Below the pieces are notes generated by a model. It saw only the letters and a program-made list of their open reading frames with translations. It did no database searches and had not been told where the DNA came from. DNA of 64,000 nt, taken from contig JBJXHN010000008.1 of assembly GCA_046233135.1 (NCBI GenBank), positions 62,001-126,000 of the forward strand. Direction: 5' to 3'. Below, piece after piece: positions 8,325 to 17,313 of the stretch. The position numbers and the translations under genes were made by a program. Each line of letters opens with the position of its first letter. Position 1 is the first letter of the stretch. The DNA is from JBJXHN01 sp046233135 (GTDB taxonomy: Bacteria > Pseudomonadota > Alphaproteobacteria > Rhodospirillales > Rhodospirillaceae).

Positions 8325-8366
8325 GTTGGGCTGAGTGATCGGCAAAGGTTGGCGGAGGCGCGAGGA

Positions 8367-8750
8367 ATGAGCGTGGACACGGCGGTACACACCGCCCTTT
8401 CCGATATTTTGAACGGAGCCCTGTCGGTCCCCGTCTACGACCCCGCTCCTGGTGGGGCGACCATGCCCTATGTGGTGATGGACGGCCAGAAGATGGAGAG
8501 CGCCGAGGCTCTGGATACGCGGGTGGATACGGTGACGGCGACCGTGACGGTGTGGTCCGACGCCACCGGCCAGGCCGAAGCGCTGGGGATCATGGCACAG
8601 ATTTACGACGCCTTGCACAAAACCAGCCCGGCCTTGGGAGAAGGACGGGCGGTTTGGGCGACGGTGCCCGTCCGCGATCTCGCATGGGATGCGGACAGCA
8701 GTGCATACAAGGGAACGGTGACCATTCAGATCGTCACCGAACCGGCCTGA
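8367..8750 (+). CDS. Tail terminator/completion protein (DUF3168-like)
   Basis: A 127-residue protein opening VDTAVHTALSDILNGALSVPVYDPAPGGATMPYVVMDGQ, the usual start of DUF3168 tail-completion proteins (related to GTA gp8 and HK97-type tail terminators), which cap the tail tube during assembly. ATG 8367 has a GAGGAA ribosome site; an upstream in-frame start at 8349 is weaker. First gene of the tail module, directly after the small-RNA terminator. No head-tail connector or capsid gene precedes it. Confidence 0.72.
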   Translation: MSVDTAVHTALSDILNGALSVPVYDPAPGGATMPYVVMDGQKMESAEALDTRVDTVTATVTVWSDATGQAEALGIMAQIYDALHKTSPALGEGRAVWATVPVRDLAWDADSSAYKGTVTIQIVTEPA

Positions 8751-8975
8751 CGCGGCGGCGCGCCGCGCAGGAACGACCACGCGAAATTATAGATCCAGCG
8801 GAGCGATGCCGGGCAAGTCCGTCCGGCCGTCGGCCCCGGATCTCGTCTTCACGTCAGGCTCTTTCAGCATCCGAGCAGTGCGTCGGGGGGGAGGGAGTGG
8901 CGTGTGTATGCCCCGATCATGGGGTGAACCCGGCCGGCGTTGATGCCGGCTTTTGTATACTCAGGAGAACGACTT
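8751..8975 (+). promoter_or_regulatory. Non-coding gap with hairpins before the tail-tube gene
   Basis: No convincing gene. Near the end a CCCC/GGGG hairpin (8911-8924) and a GCCGGC/GCCGGC hairpin (8933-8950) followed by TTTT (8951-8954) resemble an attenuator or an mRNA 5' stabiliser. The ribosome site CAGGAGAA then precedes the tail-tube start. Confidence 0.4.
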
Positions 8976-9446
8976 ATGGCGAAACTACAGTCGGCGGGCA
9001 GCCAGCTTTACATCTCGACCAGTGCTCAGACGGGTGTCACGGGCACTGCGCTGGCGGCTCTGGCCATCGCGGACTGGACGGTCGTCGGGGAACTGCTGTC
9101 TCCCGGTGAATTCGGCAAGGAATACAGCGACGTGGCTCCGACCCCGGCCATCGGCAATCGTCGCCAGGAGCATTTCAAGGGCAGCTATGACAACGGTACC
9201 CTGGAGTTCGAAGTCTACTTCGACCCGAACGATGCCGGCCAGAGCGCGCTGAAGACCGCCCTGGATTCCGACGATGAATGGGGCTTCATGATCGTCCTGA
9301 ACGATGCCGCCACCACGGCCTTCTTCTCGCGTGGTCCGGTGATGTCCGTCCGTCACATTGTCAGCGATGTCAACGGTATGGTTACCGCCCGCGTGCGGAT
9401 CGGCCTGAACGAGGACATCCTCGACGGCACCATGCCCACCGCCTAA
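8976..9446 (+). CDS. Major tail tube protein
   Basis: A 156-residue protein with the layout of siphophage tail-tube proteins: short polar N-terminus (AKLQSAGSQLYIST), a central loop, FKGSYDNGTLEFEVYFDPNDAGQ, a run of residues fitting a DDEWGFMIVLND strand and a C-terminal TARVRIGLNEDI strand. Tube subunits stack as hexamers around the tape measure. Position between the DUF3168 gene and the chaperone pair is the classic tail order. Start at ATG 8976 after AGGAGAA. Assignment is by fold-like pattern and synteny. Confidence 0.75.
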   Translation: MAKLQSAGSQLYISTSAQTGVTGTALAALAIADWTVVGELLSPGEFGKEYSDVAPTPAIGNRRQEHFKGSYDNGTLEFEVYFDPNDAGQSALKTALDSDDEWGFMIVLNDAATTAFFSRGPVMSVRHIVSDVNGMVTARVRIGLNEDILDGTMPTA

Positions 9447-9674
9447 GGCTTACCCCACTGGTCCGCCCGACCTTCGGGTGGATTGGTGAGCCGGGCAGAT
9501 CCTGACATCCTCGCCGGCTGGGCGCGCTCCATCGGTGCGTCCAGGGGACGGGATGTCGGGACTCTCTCCGAGCGGGAGCGTCGACGGGCCGGGCCTGGAG
9601 CCCGTTGACGCTGTCGTTCGGTGTGATGACGATGCGTCTTATATTCCAGGCATTCCAGGCAGGAGAAACGAATA
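9447..9674 (+). promoter_or_regulatory. Non-coding gap with a strong hairpin after the tail-tube gene
   Basis: A 12-bp stem GCGTCGACGGGC (9578-9589) / GCCCGTTGACGC (9600-9611), one G-T wobble, 10-nt loop, without a T-run. It lies between tail tube and chaperone genes and could protect the highly expressed tube mRNA from 3' decay or reduce downstream transcription. No gene seen in the gap. Confidence 0.45.
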
Positions 9675-10052
9675 ATGGCGAGCAAGATCGATGCGGGCTC
9701 CATCAGCATCACGCTGGACGACGAGGAGCGGTTCCTGGTTCCCACCCTGAAGGTCATCACCCGGGTATCCCGCCAGTACGGCGGTCCCCTGGCCGCACTG
9801 GAAAAGGTGCGGACCATGGACCTGGATGCTTTTGTTTTCATTATCGGACTGGGGCTGGACAGTGACGAGCGGGAGCGCAAGCGCTTGCCCGAGATGGTCT
9901 TCTCTGCCGGCCTGCTCAACCTGGTGGCGCCGGTGACCAAGTTCATGATGGTTCTGGCCAACGGCGGCCGCCCTGTGGATGGCGATAACGATGGTGACGC
10001 CGAAGACAAGGACGGCGGCCGGGACGACGCGGGAAACTCGACGGCGGCCTGA
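9675..10052 (+). CDS. Tail assembly chaperone, short form (lambda gpG-like role)
   Basis: A 125-residue protein (ASKIDAGSISITLDDEERF...) with a helical core and an acidic tail, located just before the tape measure, the position of gpG-type chaperones that coat the tape measure during assembly. Its 3' end holds G GGA AAC (10031-10037) in the correct frame, followed by nine more nucleotides of coding before the stop region. Some ribosomes should shift -1 here and make the longer product. ATG 9675 follows AGGAGAAACGAATA. Confidence 0.75.
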   Translation: MASKIDAGSISITLDDEERFLVPTLKVITRVSRQYGGPLAALEKVRTMDLDAFVFIIGLGLDSDERERKRLPEMVFSAGLLNLVAPVTKFMMVLANGGRPVDGDNDGDAEDKDGGRDDAGNSTAA

Positions 10053-10336
10053 CCCTGGATGAGTGGGCGGATGCGCTTTTCGCCCAGGCGACCGGCTGGT
10101 TGGGGTGGATGCCTGACGTGGCATTGACCACCCCGATCAGCCAGATCGAACTGGCGCTGGAAGGCCGCATCCGCTGGGTCAAGCTGACGAACCCCTTCGG
10201 CTCCGCAGAGGAGGCCGAAGGGCGTTCGTCGGAAAAACGCCGCGATAAATCCGCTCCGAAAGCACGACATCAATCTCCAAGTAAAGAAGAGCGCTCTGAT
10301 ATTGCTGATAAGTGGCGATCTTTGCTTGGAAAATAA
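9675..10336 (+). CDS. Tail assembly chaperone, frameshifted long form (gpGT-like), 220 aa
   Basis: Translation slips -1 at the heptamer 10031-10037 (0-frame codons GGA AAC re-pair as GGG AAA) and continues with codon CTC at 10037 to the stop at 10334-10336. The extension reads LDGGLTLDEWADALFAQ and onward without a stop, giving 121 + 99 residues. The extension frame has no good start of its own: the first ATG (10100) is internal to a helix-like segment and lacks a ribosome site. The extended T-domain is expected to bind the tail tube subunits. The AT-rich composition starts in its last codons. Confidence 0.75.
10031..10037 (+). promoter_or_regulatory. Programmed -1 frameshift site G GGA AAC
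   Basis: Canonical X XXY YYZ heptamer in the zero frame of the short chaperone, close to the lambda G/GT site (GGGAAAG). It sits 13 nt before the zero-frame TGA (10050-10052). Slipped pairing GGG/AAA is good for both tRNAs. Confidence 0.8.
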
Positions 10337-10368
10337 AAATTTGGAAAATTTTAAAAAGGAGATCAGAA

Positions 10369-13300
10369 ATGCCGAAGCTATTATTGAAATGGTTTATAAG
10401 GCAGCTGAAAAAAGGCTTTAGTGTAGAAACTTTAAAGAAGTTGCTTTTAATTCTTCTTGGAAGACAGGCTGCTGAGAAGCTTGCTGAGGTATATGAAGAT
10501 GTCTTTGGTGATGGAGGGAGAGGGGAGCTTGCTGATGAAAAGTCGATTGAATTTGGTTTGACACCCGAATTGCTCGATGAGTTTTACAAGATGGGTGAAG
10601 AAGAAGGAGTGAGTCCGGATGAAGTTAATGCTGCTCTGGAGAGATTTCAGGCGCAAATGGAATTACTGAAAAAAAAGAAAGGAGAGTTGTACAATCATCT
10701 AAATGAAAAAAATAAAGAACTTCTGGAAAAGTTGAATAATGCGGAGACTCTTCAAGAGAAGCTGCAGATTTTTATGGATGCATATCCTGATATTGACATG
10801 GAGGGGCAATTTGCAGCTTTTGGTGGATATATGGACGAAATGGGGAAAATCGCTGCTGCCCGATCCGCGTCAAAGGAAAAAGTAAAAAGGTATATTAGGG
10901 GCGGGGCGACGAGCGAAGAATATAGGGATTCTGAAGAGCATGTTCGCGTTGAGGGTGACAGGGTTTTGGATGGCTCGGACTATGAGGGTGAGCTTGACCA
11001 ACTTCCCGACTGGGCTCGCGAGAGAGTTCTGAATAGCCTGAATCAAGGGCTGAACGATATGCGGGAGAGGCTGAAAGAGAGACAGGAGCTTCTGGAGGAC
11101 GCGGAGCCTCGTGAAAGAGACTCTATCGAACAGCAAATTCTGTACTTGGAAGGCATGATTGAAAAATATGTGGAGCTTATCACGTCTCTTGGTGGGACGC
11201 CCGGTAGGACGCTGGGGGGGGCCAGAGGCCGATGGTATCGCCGTAAGTGGCGAAATGTGCAGCCACAATCAAACACAATAGAACGCTCTTCTCAAAGTAC
11301 TCCCAACCCTGATTTTGAACAGCTTTCCGGGTCCCATCCGATGAGTGCCTGCGAGGCCGGAATGTCGGATGCCGCGGCGCAGGCGGTCGAGAATCTCGCA
11401 GATGTGCGGGAAGGTCTTGAAGATTTGCACGACGCTTGCGCTGCTGTTGGCGAGTGTTCTGCCATGTCCGAGACCTCGGCTAACCTCGATGCCTTGAGTT
11501 CGTCCCTGACCGAAGCCGATGGTGCCATGCAGCAGCTGGCTCGCTCGACGAATGCGCTGTCGGATGCCGGGAATACCTTGTCGCGCGTGGAGGCGGAAGA
11601 GCAGGCCCAGGCCGATGCTCTGGTGCAGGCGCATTCCGCCGCCGCCGATGCGCAGCGGCGGGAAGCCGATGCCATTACCCGAACCTCTCTTGCGCGCGCG
11701 GGGCTGCTGACGGAACTCAGTGCGGAGCACACCGCGACCCAGAACCTGACGGCGGCGACCGAGGAACTGGCCAATGTCCGCACCGCTGCGAACGCGGCCA
11801 TGGAGGCGACCAGCGCCGCCGATGCCCTCAGCCGGCAGGTCGACCTGACGCAGCAAGCCGTGACCAACCAGGCCGCGATGAATGCGGGTTTGCAAGAGGA
11901 AGAAAGCCTTCAGCAGTCCGTTCTGCAGGCCGCCGAAAAGGTCATGCAGGTGGATGGCGAACGTTTGGCCATTCTCGGAGCCATCACAGACCAATTGCTC
12001 CAGCAGACCGGACTGTTCGAGGAAATGGGCGAGTCCGGCCAAATGATGGCGGACAGCCTTGGGGGGGCTCTCTCTCAGGCCATGGAGGTGGGGCTTCGCG
12101 ATGGCCTAGAGGGCTTGGGTGGCATGCTCGAGTCCTGGATTGGAGACACACAGTCGTATCTGTCCGACAACCCGCTGACGATGTTTACCCAGAATATCAT
12201 CGGATCGGTCATGGGCGCGGGCGATAGCGGAGGCTCTGCGTATCAGACCCTGTCGGACATTCTGTCCGGGGGAAGCCAGATCTTCGATCTGCTTGGAAGT
12301 TCTGGCTCGTCGGGCTCCGTGCTGGACAGTTTGCTCGGGGGCTTGGGGCTTGGCGCGGGCTCTGGAGGCGGGGGTGTTTCCGCTGGCTCCCTGGGCAGCC
12401 TTTTTGGTGGCACGCAAACCAGCAGTGTGGACCAATGGATCGGCCAGAATATTGCGGGCGCTAGCAGTTCATTTAATACCGGTATTCCCGGCGCCAACCC
12501 CTCTGGCATGTTTAGCAGTGTAGCACCAACCCAGGCCATTGGCGGTGTTGCCAATGTGGGTATGGGCGCTTACCAGCTGGCCAGCGGCGGGGGGTCTACG
12601 GCAAGCCTCATTCAAGGGGCGTCTTCCATTGCTGCCGGCGTCCTCGCCTTTACGCCAGCTGCCCCCATCGCGCCGCTGGTCGCTGTGGCAGGCAGCCTGA
12701 TTGGCGGGATGATCGGAGGCAGCCCCGCACACGATCCCTATGCTGAAACGACCGTCAGTTTTGCCAATGGCCGTTGGGACGCCGAGGACATGGACCCGGT
12801 GGATGGCGGCGAAAGCGAACCCCTGGCGCGCGGGGCGCGGGTGCTGGCCCAGGCAGTGGATGAGCTTGGCGGCGCAGTTGGGGCGTTCGATCTCAGTGCG
12901 ATTGCCGGCATTTATGACAAGGGTGACGATTACACCCTGCGGATCGGTGATTGGGAAAAAACCGGCTGGGAAGACGATGACGTCCTCGGCGCAGGCCTCG
13001 CCCATATGATCCAGCAGGGCATGGTTGATGGCGTAAGCTCGGCAATGCAGTACGCGGTCCATAATGCCGTTACTGATGCTGACAGTGATCACCTCGAAGT
13101 GGTTCTGGATGCCGCCAAGTTTACCTATGAATCGCAGGAAATGTTTGACGACGTTTATCCGGAGCCGGAACCGAAAGAGATCCGGGGTGACTTCTCCATT
13201 GATTACGGAGTCATGGCCTCCGAATTCCGCGATGCCGCTGCCAAGGCCGAAAGGTTCGGCTTTGCCGCAGCCGATGTGAACGCGATCCTGGAAGACCTGG

Positions 13301-15756
13301 GGGCCGGGATCGAGGATATCGATGTCCTGGCGCAGCACCTCACCAACCCCGAGGGGGGGATTCAAGCGGACCTTGCGGCGAGTGGAGGAACCCTTACGGC
13401 CGAACAGGTCGCGGAATACGGTCTGAACCCTGACCTGCTCGAAAAGGAAGGGGAAAACTACGTCGCTGCCTTTGACGACCTCACCCTGAAAATGCTGGAA
13501 TCGTTCGTCTCTGCCCGTCAGCGCATGCGCGATCAGTGGGAGCAGGGTATCAGCGACGCCCTGGGCGAGTTCACCGGCGATCCTGCGGCGAGCATTCGTG
13601 GGATCGAAGAGCAGTTCACGGCTCTATGGGATGACGCCAAGGCCCTGACGGCTGACACGACAGATCTCAATCAACTGTTTGAAGAGACCGTGACGGCCCT
13701 GTTCAGGCAAACGCCGATCCAGTACCGGAAAGCTATCCTTGAAATGGATGGCATGACGGATGCTCTCGTAGAAAAATTGTCAGAGATCAACAGGGAAGAT
13801 GTCGCAAACTACCTGTCCGATCTTGAAAATGCTTTCAATATTACAGAAGTCCTGGGCAGCTACGAGGAGGGAATCAGATCTCTGGATGAAACGCTGGAGT
13901 CAGCGCTGGACTCCTTCGAGAACTACGGCCTCGACGAGGCGGAGATCCAGAATCGATATGCCGAGGCCGTCGACAAGCTGCGCAAGAGCTTTGAGGCGGA
14001 CTTCGATGCGATTGCCGAAGGCAGCTACGAGCCCGCCGGGTATATCCAGGCTGTGGAAGCCCTGGACGCGCTTGCCGAGCAGGCGGAGGCCCTTGGGTAT
14101 ACGGCCCAGGAAGCGACTGCCCTCATGGATACGGCTCTGCGGGGGCTTCAGGCCAGTCTTGCCTCGAACATCGAAGAGCAGATCCTGCAACTGGAAAACC
14201 CTGCTCAGGCGATGATCGCCGCTGTGCGCGAAGAGATGAACGCGCTCAGGGATGCGGCCAATGCCATCGGTTTGTCCACTGATCGCATTGATTATCTGGA
14301 AGAGTTGCGGCTCGCGGAGTTGATGGTCAACAACCGCAATCAGCTCCTTCAAGCCTATGAATCGGAAGCGGCAGAAATACAGCGGATGATCGATCAGGTC
14401 GAGGCACTGGCTGACAGCCTTGCTCAGGCCAAGATCAATCTCCGGCTGGATGACAGCCTGTCCCCGTTGACGCCCGTCGACCAGGTTAGCGACGCTCGGG
14501 CTCACTACGATGACATCCGCGCGCGGGCTCAGGCTGGCGATCTTGAGGCCATGGCGGAGCTGGATTCCGCCGGCCGGAGCTATCTGAGTAATCTGCTCGA
14601 CGTTCATTCCCTTGCGAGCTCGGAATACGCAAACGCATTCAACTATGTCCTGGACGGCCTCACCAGCGCCGAAACCGTGGCCCAACAAGAGCTGGCGACT
14701 CAACGAGCGCAGTTGCAGATGCTGCAATTGATGCTGGAACAGCTGGGGATCATCGTCGATCAGACCGCCGGGAATGATGCGGAAGAAGCGTTTAATGCTG
14801 CCTTGAACACCTATGCGATGGGGCTAACCGAGAACCCCTACGCCACTGTTCACGGAGTTCAGGGAACTCAGACAAATCAATCGGTTATAGATTGGCTGGA
14901 CAACCTGGGATACAGGGGCTCCCTGAGTGGGGGGGCGGCTGTCAACTGGCTCGGTAGTCAGGGCCTGTTCGATGAGTATGTCGATTTCATCAATGACCCG
15001 ACCGGGTCAGCGGCCAACGATAATGGCAGTGAAAGTATCGACCTGTCATCCTACTTGAGTGCAGTCAACAATTGGGCGTCAACGGTTGGCGACAATCCAT
15101 ATGGTACCGGCAACAAGACTTCGGATCAGGTCGTGTCCTGGTTCCAGGAAAGAGGGTATTCGGGCGATTTCGGTGGGGGCGCGGGCTTGCGTTGGGCCGG
15201 CGACAACGATTTGGCAGCCCAGTACCTGAACTACATCGGTGTTGTGGATCAATACTTGGATATGTGGGCCTCGGCAGCCAGCGACAATCCGTTCGGAACC
15301 GGCAGACGTTCCACCACCGAAGTTCTGAACTGGCTCGGTGAGCGAGGGTATAACGGCTTGACCACTGGGGGCGCTGCCTTGCGATGGCTGGGCGAGCAGG
15401 GAATCGCCAAGGAATACCTGGACTATATCAACCGAAATTTCTTGGGTTCCGATACCGTCGGTTTCGCGACGGGAGGCTCCTTTACCGTCGCAGGGCCGGC
15501 TGGGGCAGACAATCTCATGTTGCCGCGCCTTCGGGTCACGGCCGGCGAAATCGTCAATGTTTCCCGGGGAGATCACATGGCCGATGTGCTTTCGGAACTG
15601 AGGGCCATGCGCAATGACAACATCATTCTGCTCGACCGCCTGATTCATCTGGAAGCGGCGGCGGGGCAGGGAACCCATGAGCGGCTCGACCGGGTGGCTT
15701 CCGCTGCGGAATCCCAGGCCCGGGCCCGTGATCTGGCGGAGGCGCGCACGGCATGA
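10369..15756 (+). CDS. Tail tape measure protein, 1795 aa
   Basis: Sets tail length and probably helps membrane passage. About residues 1-320 are Lys/Glu-rich, largely helical, and encoded by distinctly AT-rich DNA; residues about 325-620 are Ala-rich coiled coil; about 740-790 are hydrophobic (AAGVLAFTPAAPIAPLVAV, then LIGGMIGG), as in tape measures; long helical coiled-coil segments follow; residues about 1478-1690 hold three imperfect repeats; the C-terminus is helical. ATG 10369 has AAGGAG 7 nt upstream; an in-frame start at 10312 would overlap the chaperone. At roughly 0.15 nm per residue it predicts a tail near 270 nm. The stop overlaps the next start (ATGA). Confidence 0.85.
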   Translation: MPKLLLKWFIRQLKKGFSVETLKKLLLILLGRQAAEKLAEVYEDVFGDGGRGELADEKSIEFGLTPELLDEFYKMGEEEGVSPDEVNAALERFQAQMELLKKKKGELYNHLNEKNKELLEKLNNAETLQEKLQIFMDAYPDIDMEGQFAAFGGYMDEMGKIAAARSASKEKVKRYIRGGATSEEYRDSEEHVRVEGDRVLDGSDYEGELDQLPDWARERVLNSLNQGLNDMRERLKERQELLEDAEPRERDSIEQQILYLEGMIEKYVELITSLGGTPGRTLGGARGRWYRRKWRNVQPQSNTIERSSQSTPNPDFEQLSGSHPMSACEAGMSDAAAQAVENLADVREGLEDLHDACAAVGECSAMSETSANLDALSSSLTEADGAMQQLARSTNALSDAGNTLSRVEAEEQAQADALVQAHSAAADAQRREADAITRTSLARAGLLTELSAEHTATQNLTAATEELANVRTAANAAMEATSAADALSRQVDLTQQAVTNQAAMNAGLQEEESLQQSVLQAAEKVMQVDGERLAILGAITDQLLQQTGLFEEMGESGQMMADSLGGALSQAMEVGLRDGLEGLGGMLESWIGDTQSYLSDNPLTMFTQNIIGSVMGAGDSGGSAYQTLSDILSGGSQIFDLLGSSGSSGSVLDSLLGGLGLGAGSGGGGVSAGSLGSLFGGTQTSSVDQWIGQNIAGASSSFNTGIPGANPSGMFSSVAPTQAIGGVANVGMGAYQLASGGGSTASLIQGASSIAAGVLAFTPAAPIAPLVAVAGSLIGGMIGGSPAHDPYAETTVSFANGRWDAEDMDPVDGGESEPLARGARVLAQAVDELGGAVGAFDLSAIAGIYDKGDDYTLRIGDWEKTGWEDDDVLGAGLAHMIQQGMVDGVSSAMQYAVHNAVTDADSDHLEVVLDAAKFTYESQEMFDDVYPEPEPKEIRGDFSIDYGVMASEFRDAAAKAERFGFAAADVNAILEDLGAGIEDIDVLAQHLTNPEGGIQADLAASGGTLTAEQVAEYGLNPDLLEKEGENYVAAFDDLTLKMLESFVSARQRMRDQWEQGISDALGEFTGDPAASIRGIEEQFTALWDDAKALTADTTDLNQLFEETVTALFRQTPIQYRKAILEMDGMTDALVEKLSEINREDVANYLSDLENAFNITEVLGSYEEGIRSLDETLESALDSFENYGLDEAEIQNRYAEAVDKLRKSFEADFDAIAEGSYEPAGYIQAVEALDALAEQAEALGYTAQEATALMDTALRGLQASLASNIEEQILQLENPAQAMIAAVREEMNALRDAANAIGLSTDRIDYLEELRLAELMVNNRNQLLQAYESEAAEIQRMIDQVEALADSLAQAKINLRLDDSLSPLTPVDQVSDARAHYDDIRARAQAGDLEAMAELDSAGRSYLSNLLDVHSLASSEYANAFNYVLDGLTSAETVAQQELATQRAQLQMLQLMLEQLGIIVDQTAGNDAEEAFNAALNTYAMGLTENPYATVHGVQGTQTNQSVIDWLDNLGYRGSLSGGAAVNWLGSQGLFDEYVDFINDPTGSAANDNGSESIDLSSYLSAVNNWASTVGDNPYGTGNKTSDQVVSWFQERGYSGDFGGGAGLRWAGDNDLAAQYLNYIGVVDQYLDMWASAASDNPFGTGRRSTTEVLNWLGERGYNGLTTGGAALRWLGEQGIAKEYLDYINRNFLGSDTVGFATGGSFTVAGPAGADNLMLPRLRVTAGEIVNVSRGDHMADVLSELRAMRNDNIILLDRLIHLEAAAGQGTHERLDRVASAAESQARARDLAEARTA
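14800..15440 (+). repeat. Three imperfect protein repeats at the tape-measure C-terminus
   Basis: Units of about 60-68 residues start near 14800, 15062 and 15254. Each has the pattern W/Y-A-x(4-5)-NPY/FxTxx, then VxxWLxxxGYxG, GGAAxxWLG and a final xxYLxYI-like helix. The copies begin with LTENPYATV, VGDNPYGTG and ASDNPFGTG. The divergence suggests old duplication; linkers between copies are Gly/Ser/Asp-rich. Confidence 0.8.
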
Positions 15757-17309
15757 CAAACGTTCTCTTGTTTTCCATCACCGTCTTCGATCCGACAATC
15801 AACGACGTGGCCGTGATTCGTGTGGCGACCGGGGGCGGCTATATCCACGCTTCGGCGCCGGCGCCCTTCCGCGATGCGGTTCTGGAGCGGTCTCAGGTCC
15901 GGCGCGAGATCTTTTCCGACGGTCAGGCCTTCGGCGTCGGAACACACGACTACGGGGTTCTGGATCTGGCCAACAACGACGGCTGGCTTGACTGGCTGGC
16001 GGAGCATGATGTGGTCGCCGACGGCCGACCCGTGGAGATCCGCCTGGTGGATGACTCCGAACCCATTGATCAGGGAACCACGGTCTTTTCCGGCTTGGTG
16101 GCGTCCCTGGAGGTGGGGCTGGACCGGGTGCGGGTTCGGTTCCACGACGCCTTTTCCAGTGTCCTTGACCAGCCTCTTTCCGAAACCACCCGGCTGGGGA
16201 CGGGAGGTCTGGAGGGGCCGGAAAGTATGGAAGGCCAGTACCGTTTGGTGATTGAGGGCCATGCCTCCCGCGTGGAATGCCCTATGGTGGACAGTGCTCA
16301 TCTGATCGCCGAAGTCGCCGACCGGGGACCGGTCGTGATCGAAGCCTTGCATGTGCGGGGGGATCTTATCGATCAAGGGGTCCAGCGGACGTCCATCGCT
16401 GCGTTGCAGAGCACGGAGCCGGCATCCGGGCATTGGGACTGGTATCCGGGCAGTGAAACCGAACCGGCCTATGTGCGCATGGGCAGTTCGGTGGATGGCA
16501 TGATTACCGCCGACGTGAATCGGGGGGGGACTCCGGCGGATCGGACAGCGGCTCAGTGTATCGCCCGACTCTTGCGCGAACGGGCAGGGGTTACCCTTTC
16601 GGCCGAGGACGTGGCGGCGATGGACAGCGCGGCGCCGGCGGAAGTCGGCGCCGCCTGGGGCGGGGCGCAGACTTTGCGGTCTGCGGTGAACTTCCTGGCG
16701 GCGACGGTGGGGGCCGGGGTGTGGCAGGACCCCGAGGGAAGCTGGCGCATGGCGCTGGTCGCCGAACCGGGGTCTGCGGTCGCGACATTCGCCGCTTTGG
16801 GGCTGAGCCGTCCGGCCGCAGTTCACGATGCGCAGATTATTGATATCGAACCGCTCTTTACCAGCCGGGATGATGGCGGGGTGCCTCCATGGCGGCTGGA
16901 TGTTCTGTTCGACCGAACCTACGGCATGCAGGACAAGTCAGCGCTGATCTATGAGTCCACCGATACGCTGGCCACTCTGTTCGGAGAGGAATGGCGCACG
17001 GAACCATGCGAGAACCCAGATATTCGGACGCTGCACCCGCATAGCACGCCGATGGAAGTGGAAACGGGATTCCGCTATCGCGCGGATGCCCATGCCGAGG
17101 GAGAGCGTCGTCTGACGCTGTTCCAGGGGCGGCGGCGCTACCGTGTCCTGGGGGTCCTCTCGCCGTCTCTGGCCGACAGCCTGGATCTGGGAAAGACCAT
17201 CCGGGTCGAGCATCCCCGCCTGGGACTTCAGGATGGCAGGGACATGGTCATCCTCGGCATGACATTCAATTTCCTGGCGCAAACCGTTGATATGACCGTG
17301 TGGGGCTAA
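15753..17309 (+). CDS. Tail tip/hub-like protein, unknown family
   Basis: A 518-residue soluble, beta-rich protein whose ATG overlaps the tape-measure stop. In siphophage tail modules this position (after the tape measure) is taken by distal-tail and hub proteins. The N-terminal ~120 residues (FSGLVASLEVGLDRVRVRF) resemble a hub-domain beta fold, and the C-terminus (RVLGVLSPSLADSLDLGKTI then FLAQTVDMTVWG) looks like the closing strands of gp27/gpD-like hubs. I cannot name the family from sequence alone. No signal or membrane segment. Confidence 0.6.
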   Translation: MTNVLLFSITVFDPTINDVAVIRVATGGGYIHASAPAPFRDAVLERSQVRREIFSDGQAFGVGTHDYGVLDLANNDGWLDWLAEHDVVADGRPVEIRLVDDSEPIDQGTTVFSGLVASLEVGLDRVRVRFHDAFSSVLDQPLSETTRLGTGGLEGPESMEGQYRLVIEGHASRVECPMVDSAHLIAEVADRGPVVIEALHVRGDLIDQGVQRTSIAALQSTEPASGHWDWYPGSETEPAYVRMGSSVDGMITADVNRGGTPADRTAAQCIARLLRERAGVTLSAEDVAAMDSAAPAEVGAAWGGAQTLRSAVNFLAATVGAGVWQDPEGSWRMALVAEPGSAVATFAALGLSRPAAVHDAQIIDIEPLFTSRDDGGVPPWRLDVLFDRTYGMQDKSALIYESTDTLATLFGEEWRTEPCENPDIRTLHPHSTPMEVETGFRYRADAHAEGERRLTLFQGRRRYRVLGVLSPSLADSLDLGKTIRVEHPRLGLQDGRDMVILGMTFNFLAQTVDMTVWG

Positions 17310-17313
17310 TTCC

